Part shown: one piece after another, positions 1-7,646 of the stretch
Numbering within the stretch: position 1 is the stretch's first letter
Layout of the letters: each line of letters opens with the position of its first letter
Source of the DNA: Bacteroidota bacterium
GTDB lineage: Bacteria > Bacteroidota > Bacteroidia > Bacteroidales > UBA10428
DNA length: 10,197 nt
Reading direction: 5' to 3'
Assembly (NCBI GenBank): GCA_029268165.1
Contig: JAJUGM010000095.1
Span: 1 to 10,197, forward strand
Made by a program: the position numbers and the translations under genes
The notes under the pieces: model-generated
Seen by the model: only the letters and a program-made list of their open reading frames with translations
Told to the model about the DNA's origin: nothing
The model's database searches: none

Positions 1-612
1 AATAAAATACAGGATTTAACTGAAAAGATATACAAGGAAGGTATATCGAAAGGACAAGCTGAAGCAGAAGCAATAATCAGCAAGGCAAAAAAAGAAGCGG
101 ATGCAATACTTGCAGAAGCAAAGAAAGAATCAGAGTCTATTATTCATGAAGCAAACAAAAAAGCTAATGAGCTAAAAACCAATACAGAATCAGAATTAAA
201 GCTTTCTGCACGGCAGGCAATTAACTCATTAAAGCAGCAGGTTGTTGACCTTATCAGTAATAAAATTATTAGTCAGACTGTTGACAATGCTTTGCAGGAT
301 AAGGATTTTATAAAAAAAATACTCGAAACCGTTATTAAAAACTGGTTTGCTTCGGCTGATAAACCTGCAGAATTAACTTTGCTGTTACCTGAAAAAGATG
401 CGGCCGGCGTGGAACATTATTTTACGCAAACAGCAAAAGAACTGCTTAATAAAGGCCTGATTATTAAACCCGATACAGAAATTAAAACCGGATTCCAGAT
501 CATCCCCAAAGACGGAAGCTACAAGATGAGCTTTACCGACAGTGATTTCGAAAATTTCTTCAGAGAATTTCTCCGTCCGCGTTTGATGAAACTTCTTTTT
601 GCAAGTGAATAA
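1..612 (+). CDS. atpE: V-type ATPase subunit E (5' end outside window)
   Basis: The reading frame is open from base 1 to the TAA at 610-612, giving 203 residues with no start inside the window. Subunit E forms the peripheral stalk that links the A/B head to membrane subunit I and resists rotor torque. The first 70 or so visible residues are a long charged helix rich in Ala, Glu and Lys (for example KGQAEAEAIISKAKKEADAI), as in the coiled-coil half of E. The rest is a mixed globular domain that would cap the head. E proteins are about 200 residues, so only a few residues are probably missing. A TTG at 292 is an internal codon, not a start. It is the first visible gene of the operon and ends one base before the next ATG. 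The family call is strong from helix pattern, length and the following atpA. No partner subunit G/H gene is visible. Confidence 0.88.
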   Translation, partial: NKIQDLTEKIYKEGISKGQAEAEAIISKAKKEADAILAEAKKESESIIHEANKKANELKTNTESELKLSARQAINSLKQQVVDLISNKIISQTVDNALQDKDFIKKILETVIKNWFASADKPAELTLLLPEKDAAGVEHYFTQTAKELLNKGLIIKPDTEIKTGFQIIPKDGSYKMSFTDSDFENFFREFLRPRLMKLLFASE

Positions 613-613
613 A

Positions 614-1468
614 ATGTTCAAAAGGGAATATCATTGCCTGGTTGCCGGCCTGCCTGCTTTATTTTTTGATGCCACAAGGCTGGCTACTTCAATAAGTGAG
701 CTGAAAACTCAGTTACAGGAAGAATTACATCCATCTGATTTTCATTTAATGAAACATTTTTTCCTTCGTTATGATAATCGTAATATCCTTAACATTTTAC
801 AGGGCAATCATTCAAATTTTGACCAACTCGGAAACTACTCCTTAGAGCATATTGAAGAAATGATGGGGCTTTTAAAAGATGAAGACACAGATATTTCGGC
901 GCTTGATTTTCCGGTCTACCTGTCAGAATTTATAAGAGCCTTCAAATCAGACACTCCTTTATTTAATGAAATAAGCTGGGAGAACCAGTTAATTTGGCTC
1001 TATTACAGACATCTTTCATCAATAGATAATGAGTTTATACGCAGGTGGTATGATTTTGAACTTGACCTTACCAATATTATCACAGCATTGAACTGCCGTA
1101 AACACGGAATTGATATTAAACCCGAACTGATTGGTGAAAGTGAAATTAATCTGAACCTTATTAAAAGTAGTGCACGAGATTTCGGTATAAGCAACGAATT
1201 TCCCTTTCTTGAAGAAATTTTAAGGGCTGCTGAAGAAACTGACTTCATGGAGAGAGAAAGGAAATATGACCTGATTAAATGGAAATTCCTTGATGACCGG
1301 GTATTTTTCTATTATTTCACTATCGAATTTATCTTTGCTTTCATTATTAAGCTTGATATTATCTCACGATGGCTGAAACTAGACAAAGAAACGGGTGAAA
1401 AAATGTTCAGGGAGCTTGTTTCGTCGGTTAAAACCAGTTATAAGTTTCCCGAAGAATTTATAATATAA
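614..1468 (+). CDS. DUF2764 protein, probable divergent V-ATPase subunit C
   Basis: This 284-residue, mostly helical soluble protein starts with YHCLVAGLP (residues 6-14), the recognisable start of the DUF2764 family found in V-ATPase operons of Bacteroidota. It lies between E and A, where subunit C (the collar joining rotor and c-ring) is usually encoded. Three segments resemble the repeated motifs of subunit C: FFLRYDNRNILNILQG (49-64), YDFELDLTNIITALNCRKHG (146-165), and the C-terminal stretch 231-268, with YYFTIEF followed by a charged helix ending in FRELV. By comparison, Thermus C as recalled has LLLRNDLHNLQALLRAK, LEVDAENLRTAF and a C-terminal AYVKEREWE region. I therefore infer a C-like role; the Pfam family itself is of unknown function. 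ATG 614, one base after the atpE stop, is preferred over TTG 599 because the family begins at this Met. No Shine-Dalgarno is evident. Confidence 0.85.
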   Translation: MFKREYHCLVAGLPALFFDATRLATSISELKTQLQEELHPSDFHLMKHFFLRYDNRNILNILQGNHSNFDQLGNYSLEHIEEMMGLLKDEDTDISALDFPVYLSEFIRAFKSDTPLFNEISWENQLIWLYYRHLSSIDNEFIRRWYDFELDLTNIITALNCRKHGIDIKPELIGESEINLNLIKSSARDFGISNEFPFLEEILRAAEETDFMERERKYDLIKWKFLDDRVFFYYFTIEFIFAFIIKLDIISRWLKLDKETGEKMFRELVSSVKTSYKFPEEFII

Positions 1469-1482
1469 TTTTAGGACTGAAA

Positions 1483-3240
1483 ATGGCAACCAAAGGTAGA
1501 GTAAAAGGCATCATTGCAAATCTGGTAATTGTTGAAGCAGACGGACCTGTTTCGCAAAATGAAATCTGCTTCATTAATCTAAAAGGCGTTGACCTCATGG
1601 CCGAAGTTATTAAAGTATATGGCAACAATGCCTACGTGCAGGTATTTGAATCAACACGTGGATTAAGGGTTGGTGACGAAGTAAGGTTTGAAGGCCACAT
1701 GCTTGAGGTTCAGTTAGGGCCTGGCTTGCTGTCAAAAAATTATGACGGGCTTGAAAATGACCTGAATGCAATGAAAGGCGTGTTCCTGAACAGGGGCGAA
1801 TACACGGCACCACTTGACGAAAAGAAACTTTGGGAGTTTAAACCCACAGCAAAGGCCGGAGATAGTGTTACTGCCGGAGATTGGCTTGGAGAAGTTGAGG
1901 AAAACAATATGCCTCACCGGATAATGGTACCTTTCTCATTTTCTGATAAATATACGATTAAAATTATTGTCGGGGAAGGAAAATATACGATAAAGGATAC
2001 GGTGGCTGTTCTCACTGATAGCAAGGGAAAAGAAATCCCCGTTACAATGGTGCAAAAATGGCCTGTAAAGATACCCATTAAGGCATACAAAGAGAAGCCG
2101 CGCCCTTTTAAGCTTCTTGAAACCGGAGTAAGGACAATTGACACATTAAATCCGGTCGTTGAAGGCGGTACAGGGTTCATTCCAGGTCCGTTCGGATGTG
2201 GAAAAACCGTTCTGCAACATGCCATTTCAAAACAGGCTGAGGCTGATATTGTGGTTGTTGCTGCTTGCGGCGAAAGAGCCAATGAGGTAGTGGAGCTTTT
2301 TACTGAATTCCCTGAACTTGAAGACCCACGTACCGGCCGAAAACTGATGGAACGCACCATCATCATTGCCAACACTTCAAATATGCCGGTTGCTGCCCGC
2401 GAAGCATCGGTTTATACCGCCATGACCATAAGCGAATATTACCGTAACATGGGATTAAGAGTATTGATGCTTGCTGATTCAACATCGCGCTGGGCACAGG
2501 CATTACGCGAAATGTCGAACAGGCTTGAGGAATTGCCCGGCCCCGATGCTTTTCCCATGGACCTTCCGGCCATTATCTCCAACTTTTACTCGCGTGCCGG
2601 ATATACCATTCTAAATAACGGTGAATCAGGGTCAATCACCTTTATTGGAACAGTATCACCAGCAGGTGGTAACCTCAAAGAACCTGTTACCGAGTCAACA
2701 AAAAAGGCGGCACGATGCTTTTATGCCCTCGCTCAGCAACGTGCTGACAGTAAGCGCTATCCTGCAATCGACCCTATTGACTCCTATTCAAAGTATCTCG
2801 AATATCCCGAATTTGCTGAATATGTGAGTAACAAAATTGAAGAAGGATGGATTGATAAAGTAAATGAAGCCAAAAACCTCTTGCTCAGAGGTAAAGAAGT
2901 TTATGAACAGATTAATATTCTCGGTGACGACGGTGTTCCCATTGATTATCATGTAACATTTTGGAAATCTGAAATTATTGACTTTATTATTTTGCAGCAG
3001 GATGCTTTTGACAGAATTGACCAGTCGACACCTATTGAACGGCAGAAATACATGCTTAACCATGTGCTTGATGTATGTAAAACAGACTTTGAATTCGAGA
3101 ACTTCAATGAGGTGAGTATGTTTTTTAAACGTATCATCAATCAATATAAACAAATGAATTATTCTGAATTCAAATCGGAGAAATTCAACAATTTTGAAAA
3201 AGAACTGAATAATATTATAGCAGAAAGAAAAATTGCATAA
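1483..3240 (+). CDS. atpA: V-type ATPase catalytic subunit A
   Basis: The 585-residue product is the catalytic subunit of the V1/A1 head, which hydrolyses or makes ATP at the A/B interfaces. An N-terminal beta-barrel (about 1-70) is followed by the extra A-specific non-homologous domain (about 110-190), QKWPVK, and then the nucleotide-binding domain. The Walker A loop GPFGCGKT is at 235-242 with Lys241. The catalytic Glu lies in GERANE (263-268, Glu264), where many A subunits have GERGNE. Walker B is LMLADSTSR with Asp332. A C-terminal helical domain begins near residue 440. The length matches A subunits (about 580-600) and no catalytic residue is missing. Cys239 inside the P-loop resembles the eukaryotic form and could make the site redox-sensitive, which is an inference. 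A weak AGGA lies 6 bases before the ATG. The stop codon overlaps the atpB start by one base, implying coupled translation. Confidence 0.98.
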   Translation: MATKGRVKGIIANLVIVEADGPVSQNEICFINLKGVDLMAEVIKVYGNNAYVQVFESTRGLRVGDEVRFEGHMLEVQLGPGLLSKNYDGLENDLNAMKGVFLNRGEYTAPLDEKKLWEFKPTAKAGDSVTAGDWLGEVEENNMPHRIMVPFSFSDKYTIKIIVGEGKYTIKDTVAVLTDSKGKEIPVTMVQKWPVKIPIKAYKEKPRPFKLLETGVRTIDTLNPVVEGGTGFIPGPFGCGKTVLQHAISKQAEADIVVVAACGERANEVVELFTEFPELEDPRTGRKLMERTIIIANTSNMPVAAREASVYTAMTISEYYRNMGLRVLMLADSTSRWAQALREMSNRLEELPGPDAFPMDLPAIISNFYSRAGYTILNNGESGSITFIGTVSPAGGNLKEPVTESTKKAARCFYALAQQRADSKRYPAIDPIDSYSKYLEYPEFAEYVSNKIEEGWIDKVNEAKNLLLRGKEVYEQINILGDDGVPIDYHVTFWKSEIIDFIILQQDAFDRIDQSTPIERQKYMLNHVLDVCKTDFEFENFNEVSMFFKRIINQYKQMNYSEFKSEKFNNFEKELNNIIAERKIA

Positions 3241-4562
3241 TGGAAACGAAAGCATTTCAGAAAATATACACCAAAATTACCCAGATAACCAAAGCAACAT
3301 GTTCATTACATGCTACCGGTATAGGGTATAACGAATTAGCCGTTGTGCACGGACGTCTGGCTCAGGTTGTGAAAATTCTTGAAGATGAGGTTACGCTTCA
3401 GGTTTTTGGCGGCACCGAAGGTATACCTACCAATGCTGAAGTTGTATTTATGGGTAAACCTCCATCATTAAAAGTCAGCGACGACCTTGCCGGAAGGTTC
3501 TTTAATGCTTATGGCGAACCTATCGACGGAGGCCCGCCTGTGGAAGGCGAAGAACGTGAAATTGGAGGACCCTCGGTTAATCCTGTTCGACGCAAACAGC
3601 CTTCAGAGCTTATAGCAACCGGTATTGCAGGTATCGACCTCAATAATACACTGGTATCGGGACAAAAAATTCCTTTTTTTGCCGACCCCGACCAGCCTTT
3701 TAATCAGGTGATGGCTATGGTAGCACTGCGTGCAAAAACTGATAAAATCATTCTTGGTGGCATGGGCCTTACCAATGACGATTACCTGTTTTATAAAAAT
3801 GTATTCGATAATGCCGGCGCACTCGATCGGATCATCAGCTTTGTAAATACTACAGAAGATGCTCCGGTTGAAAGATTGCTTGTTCCCGAAATGGCACTTA
3901 CGGCTGCCGAATATTTTGCTGTTGACAGAAACCAGACTGTACTGGTATTGCTTACCGACATGACATTATATGCCGATGCCCTCAGTATTGTTTCAAACAG
4001 GATGGATCAGATACCGTCAAAAGACAGTATGCCCGGGTCATTATACAGCGATCTGGCAAAAATATACGAAAAAGCCGTACAATTCCCCGATGGCGGTTCA
4101 ATTACCATCATCGCGGTTACTACCCTCTCAGGAGGCGACATTACCCATGCCATCCCTGACAACACGGGTTACATAACCGAAGGCCAGCTCTTTCTTCGAA
4201 AAGATACTGACATCGGAAAGGTTATCGTTGACCCGTTCAGAAGCCTTTCAAGGCTTAAACAACTTGTGATAGGCAAAAAAACACGTGAGGACCATCCTCA
4301 GGTAATGAATACCGCCGTACGTTTGTTTGCCGATGCCGCAAATGCAAAAACCAAACTTGAAAATGGTTTTGACCTTACTGATTACGATGAACGCAGCCTG
4401 CGATTTGCTAAGGATTACTCAAACAAATTGCTTGCCATTGATGTCAACATCGATATCAATGAGATGCTCGACACCGGCTGGCAGCTCTTTAAAAAACACT
4501 TCAGGGTTGAAGAGGTGGGTATTAAAAAAGAACTGGTAGATAAATACTGGCCAAAGGACTAA
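3240..4562 (+). CDS. atpB: V-type ATPase regulatory subunit B
   Basis: This 440-residue product is the non-catalytic subunit that alternates with A in the hexameric head. The usual P-loop position has been replaced by a sequence lacking G-x-x-x-x-G-K (SGQKIPFFADPDQPFNQ, 140-156), as expected for B, although the ADPDQP stretch differs from the usual IFSxxGLPHN. The residue that reaches into the A active site is probably Arg338 in SLSRLK, the position of the arginine finger in relatives. PDNTGYITEGQ (307-317) and GKKTREDH (345-352) are further B-subunit signatures. The start ATG uses the last A of the atpA TAA stop, so translation is probably coupled to give near-equal A and B. It ends 3 bases before atpD. 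Length is slightly shorter than the usual 455-470 residues, with no sign of damage. Confidence 0.97.
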   Translation: METKAFQKIYTKITQITKATCSLHATGIGYNELAVVHGRLAQVVKILEDEVTLQVFGGTEGIPTNAEVVFMGKPPSLKVSDDLAGRFFNAYGEPIDGGPPVEGEEREIGGPSVNPVRRKQPSELIATGIAGIDLNNTLVSGQKIPFFADPDQPFNQVMAMVALRAKTDKIILGGMGLTNDDYLFYKNVFDNAGALDRIISFVNTTEDAPVERLLVPEMALTAAEYFAVDRNQTVLVLLTDMTLYADALSIVSNRMDQIPSKDSMPGSLYSDLAKIYEKAVQFPDGGSITIIAVTTLSGGDITHAIPDNTGYITEGQLFLRKDTDIGKVIVDPFRSLSRLKQLVIGKKTREDHPQVMNTAVRLFADAANAKTKLENGFDLTDYDERSLRFAKDYSNKLLAIDVNIDINEMLDTGWQLFKKHFRVEEVGIKKELVDKYWPKD

Positions 4563-4565
4563 ATA

Positions 4566-5168
4566 ATGGCTATTAAATTTCAATATAATAAAACTTCGCT
4601 TCAGCAGCTCGAGAAGCAACTGAAGATTAGGGTCAGGGCTTTGCCTACTATTAAAAATAAGGAATCGGCTTTACGCATTGAAGTTAAAAAAGCAAAAGAC
4701 GAAATGGCCAGACTTGAAGACATGCTGAAGCAAAAAATTTCAGGTTATGACCGGATGATCGCCTTATGGGGTGAATTTGACTTTTCATTGATCAGTGTTC
4801 AGGATGTTGAGCTGAGTGTAAAAAAAATTGCAGGCGTCAAGACACCTGTTTTAAACAAGGTGATTTTCAGTACAAAACCCTTCAGCGTTTTTAACAATCC
4901 CAAATGGTACCTCGACGGTATAGCACTTGTAAAGGAAATAGCAGCTATTGCCATTGAAAAAGAGGTATATGCACGTAAAATGCATTTGCTCGACCGTGCG
5001 CGTAAGAAAACAACCCAAAAAGTCAACCTGTTTGAAAAAGTACAGATTCCGGGCTATGAAGACGCTATCCGTAAAATAAAACGCTTCATGGAAGACGAGG
5101 ATAACTTGTCGAAATCAGCCCAGAAAATAGTTAAAAAACGTCAAATGAGCCAGGAGGTAATCTCATGA
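4566..5168 (+). CDS. atpD: V-type ATPase central shaft subunit D
   Basis: This 200-residue protein is predicted to be two long antiparallel helices (about 5-65 and 115-190) joined by a short globular part, the shape of the rotor shaft that turns inside the A3B3 head. The family pattern is visible in KTSLQQLEKQLKIRVRALPTI near the N terminus (from residue 9). A second signature is KKTTQKVNLFEKVQIPGYED (147-166), equivalent to the RRxVNALExVxIP motif of other D subunits. Length fits the family (about 200-220). In other enzymes D pairs with subunit F, but no F gene is seen here, so either F lies elsewhere or D works without it. The gene starts 3 bases after atpB. It ends in an ATGA overlap with atpI, and the strong ribosome binding site for atpI lies inside its last codons. 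Confidence 0.93.
   Translation: MAIKFQYNKTSLQQLEKQLKIRVRALPTIKNKESALRIEVKKAKDEMARLEDMLKQKISGYDRMIALWGEFDFSLISVQDVELSVKKIAGVKTPVLNKVIFSTKPFSVFNNPKWYLDGIALVKEIAAIAIEKEVYARKMHLLDRARKKTTQKVNLFEKVQIPGYEDAIRKIKRFMEDEDNLSKSAQKIVKKRQMSQEVIS
5152..5157 (+). promoter_or_regulatory. Strong Shine-Dalgarno for atpI inside atpD
   Basis: AGGAGG lies 7 bases before the atpI ATG at 5165, within the last codons of atpD. It fixes the atpI start at the ATGA overlap. Such a full-strength site is unusual for Bacteroidota, where most genes are translated without one. Confidence 0.8.
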
Positions 5169-7150
5169 TTGTCCCGATGCTGAAATATACTTTTCTTGTT
5201 TACCACAAGGAATATGAGGGATTTCTGAAAGAGCTCGGCAAGCTTGGTTTGGTGCACGTAATTGAAAAGTCATACGAAGAAACAGACAAATTACGTGAAA
5301 AAAAGGCATTCCTTTGCGAATTGGATAATGAAATCAAATTTCTGAAAAAACGTAATATACCAGCCAACGAAAAAACATCAGGTGACGGTGTTGTTCTGCT
5401 AAGAGAAATACAGTCACTGATGGAAGAAAAAGAAAAAAACAAGCAGCAACAGTTAGCGCTGAAAAAAGACATAAACCTGCTTGAACCATGGGGAAATTTT
5501 CAACCTGAGGATGTTAAAAAGCTTCAGGAAGCTAACCTATCCGTCAGATTTTTCACCTGTTCACAGCGGAAATTCAGTGATGACTGGAAATCACAATATA
5601 ATATTGAAATAATAAATGAAATCTCAGGTAATATTTATTTTGTAATAATTACACAAGGTGCCGAACCTGTTGAAATTGATGCTGAAGAAATCAAGCTGCC
5701 TGCTCTTCCGTTAAATGAGCTACTTCAGCAATATAGTGAGATTGGTGCGAGAAATGAAGCAATAGAAAAGGAATTTGATAAAGCTGCAGAATCAGTGCAG
5801 CTTCTTGAAAGACTTAAAAAACAAATTTTCGATGAAATAGAATACGAAAAAGTTTTATTGAATACAGGCAGGGAAGCTGACGACAGGCTTATGCTCCTTG
5901 AAGGCTGGATTCCTGAAGAAAAATCAGAAGCATTATCAAAATTCTGTGATGCAAATGGCATTCTCTTTATAACCGATAAACCTTCAGCTGCAGACAATGT
6001 GCCTGTTATGCTCAAAAACAATAAATTTGCGCGTTTGTATGAGCCAATTCTGAAATTATATTCTTTACCAGCTTATTATGAAATTGACCTTACAGCATTT
6101 TTTGCGCCGTTTTTCATGATATTCTTCGGTTTTTGCCTCGGCGATGCCGGATACGGGATCACCATATTAATACTTGTAACACTGTATAAGATTTTTAAAG
6201 CTAAACCCGAGATAAAACCTTTATTAACACTGGGTCAATACCTTGGAGCCGCTACAGTACTTATGGGTATGGTATCAGGTACGGTATTCGGCGTAAACCT
6301 GCTTGATACGGGTTACCTGTTAACTGAAAAATCGCTGGAATTTTTGCGTGGAAGCAATTTCCCGCAGGAACTGATGGATAAAATCTCATCAATTATCGGA
6401 CAACATTTTGAAACCCGTGATGAGTACTTTAAGACTTTAACCGGCTTAATCGGCAGCGATGCACTGAAACATTACAAGACAGAACTCATGCGCAGCTCGT
6501 TTTCTGATTATGCTATATTGAACAAATTCAGGCATCTTATTCTCGATTCTCAGAGTATATTTAATCTTTCACTTGCTTTCGGGATGATTCAGATATTGTT
6601 CGGTATGGGTATGCGTGCAGCCAATATGATAAAACAAAAAGGGGTTATCTATTCAGTATCAACAATTTCGTGGATCGTATTGATCATTGGATTAATTATA
6701 ACTCAGGGTAGCGTATCATTGGGTTATTTTGAAAAAGAAGCTATGAAATTGCCTACCTATATCGTTTTAGGGATAGGATTATTTGGTATTCTTTTTTTCA
6801 ACGACCCATCAACCAATATATTTATAAGTTTCGGCAAAGGACTGTATGATATTTACGGCATGGTTACGGGTGTCTTTGGAGATTTACTATCTTATATCCG
6901 TCTGTTTGCATTAGGTACTTCAGGAGCAATACTTGGTCTTGTAATTGACAAAATTGCCGTCCAGTTTCTGGGTATATCCTATGTAGGACCGATCATTTTT
7001 GTTATTTTTCTACTGATAGGCCATACACTTGTAATGTTGCTTTCAATACTCGGGGCCTTTGTACACCCGTTACGTCTTACTTTTGTTGAATTTTTCAAAA
7101 ATTCCGGATTCACCGGTGGAGGAAAAGAATATAAACCATTTACAAATTAA
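5165..7150 (+). CDS. atpI: V-type ATPase membrane stator subunit I (a subunit)
   Basis: This 661-residue protein forms the two ion half-channels beside the K ring. The N-terminal cytoplasmic half (1-305) begins with MLKYTFLVYHKEYEGFLKEL and contains a long coiled coil (about 35-105 and 185-235) that binds the peripheral stalk. The membrane half starts near residue 308 with FFAPFFMIFFGFCLGDAGYG (312-331). Further hydrophobic segments lie near 357-380, 464-487, 494-515, 529-546, 560-598 and 607-632. The essential channel arginine is Arg579 in LSYIRLFALG, and the second conserved arginine is Arg637 in HPLRLTFVEFF. The tail ends in a GGGKEYKPF motif typical of the family. An insertion-like hydrophilic loop of about 80 residues (381-463) separates the second and third membrane segments. 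Translation is coupled to atpD by a 4-base overlap. The assignment is firm; the exact number of membrane helices is my estimate. Confidence 0.96.
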   Translation: MIVPMLKYTFLVYHKEYEGFLKELGKLGLVHVIEKSYEETDKLREKKAFLCELDNEIKFLKKRNIPANEKTSGDGVVLLREIQSLMEEKEKNKQQQLALKKDINLLEPWGNFQPEDVKKLQEANLSVRFFTCSQRKFSDDWKSQYNIEIINEISGNIYFVIITQGAEPVEIDAEEIKLPALPLNELLQQYSEIGARNEAIEKEFDKAAESVQLLERLKKQIFDEIEYEKVLLNTGREADDRLMLLEGWIPEEKSEALSKFCDANGILFITDKPSAADNVPVMLKNNKFARLYEPILKLYSLPAYYEIDLTAFFAPFFMIFFGFCLGDAGYGITILILVTLYKIFKAKPEIKPLLTLGQYLGAATVLMGMVSGTVFGVNLLDTGYLLTEKSLEFLRGSNFPQELMDKISSIIGQHFETRDEYFKTLTGLIGSDALKHYKTELMRSSFSDYAILNKFRHLILDSQSIFNLSLAFGMIQILFGMGMRAANMIKQKGVIYSVSTISWIVLIIGLIITQGSVSLGYFEKEAMKLPTYIVLGIGLFGILFFNDPSTNIFISFGKGLYDIYGMVTGVFGDLLSYIRLFALGTSGAILGLVIDKIAVQFLGISYVGPIIFVIFLLIGHTLVMLLSILGAFVHPLRLTFVEFFKNSGFTGGGKEYKPFTN

Positions 7151-7160
7151 AATAATAAAA

Positions 7161-7165
7161 AGGAG
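7161..7165 (+). promoter_or_regulatory. Shine-Dalgarno for atpK
   Basis: AGGAG lies 8 bases before the atpK ATG at 7174, in the 23-base gap after atpI. The ring needs many copies of K per complex, so a strong site here fits a need for high translation; that link is inference. Confidence 0.7.
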
Positions 7166-7173
7166 AAATTTAT

Positions 7174-7635
7174 ATGGAAGCTAATGTTGCAGTAATACTT
7201 TCATACACGGGCTTAGCCCTGATGGTGCTTTTGTCAGGTGTTGGCAGTTCCATCGGAACAGTAATGGGAGGAAATGCCACTGTCGGAGCTATGAAAAAAA
7301 GAGACGATGCGTTTGGCAGTTATATGCTTTTAAGTGCACTTCCTGGTACACAGGGTTTGTATGGCTTTGGCGGATTCTTTATTATCAACAGTAAGGGTAT
7401 TATAGGGCCCTCAATGACAATGACCCAGGCGCTGGCAATTTTGGCTGCAGGCTTAATTCTGGGTATTGTCGGATTGATTTCGGCTATCCGTCAGGGTGCA
7501 GTGTGTGCCAATGGAATTGCAGCTATCGGTAACGGGCATAATGTTTTCGGAAACACCATGATTCTTGCTGTTTTCCCCGAATTATACGCCATTATTGCAT
7601 TTGCAACCACCTTCATCATCAGCCAGTCGCTGTAA
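7174..7635 (+). CDS. atpK: V-type ATPase ring proteolipid K, Na+-type ligand set
   Basis: This 153-residue, very hydrophobic protein has four membrane helices (about 6-31, 47-72, 84-110 and 128-152), that is, two fused hairpins as in V-type c subunits. It forms the rotating ring. The ion-carrying Glu136 is in helix 4 (FPELYAI). The first hairpin lacks an equivalent acid and instead has LPGTQGLYGF. Compared with Enterococcus hirae NtpK as recalled, the Na+ ligands Leu61, Thr64, Gln65, Gln110, Glu139 and the neighbouring Tyr68 correspond to Leu56, Thr59, Gln60, Gln107, Glu136 and Tyr63, with constant offsets. This predicts one Na+ site per four-helix subunit. The gene is preceded by a good ribosome binding site and followed 11 bases later by a DUF456 gene. 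H+ use cannot be excluded from sequence alone. Confidence 0.96.
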   Translation: MEANVAVILSYTGLALMVLLSGVGSSIGTVMGGNATVGAMKKRDDAFGSYMLLSALPGTQGLYGFGGFFIINSKGIIGPSMTMTQALAILAAGLILGIVGLISAIRQGAVCANGIAAIGNGHNVFGNTMILAVFPELYAIIAFATTFIISQSL

Positions 7636-7646
7636 TTATCCGGAAA

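Noticed and set aside
599..613. Start of the DUF2764 gene at TTG 599
   Set aside because: It would overlap atpE by 14 bases with no ribosome binding site; the ATG at 614 matches the family start.
1914..2375. A 153-codon minus-strand open frame inside atpA
   Set aside because: It lies wholly opposite the Walker A region of a clear atpA, and its Ser/Pro-rich product has no domain.
2788..3255. A 155-codon minus-strand open frame at the atpA/atpB junction
   Set aside because: It is opposite conserved atpA C-terminal coding sequence; its Phe/Ile richness is what an AT-rich antisense frame yields.
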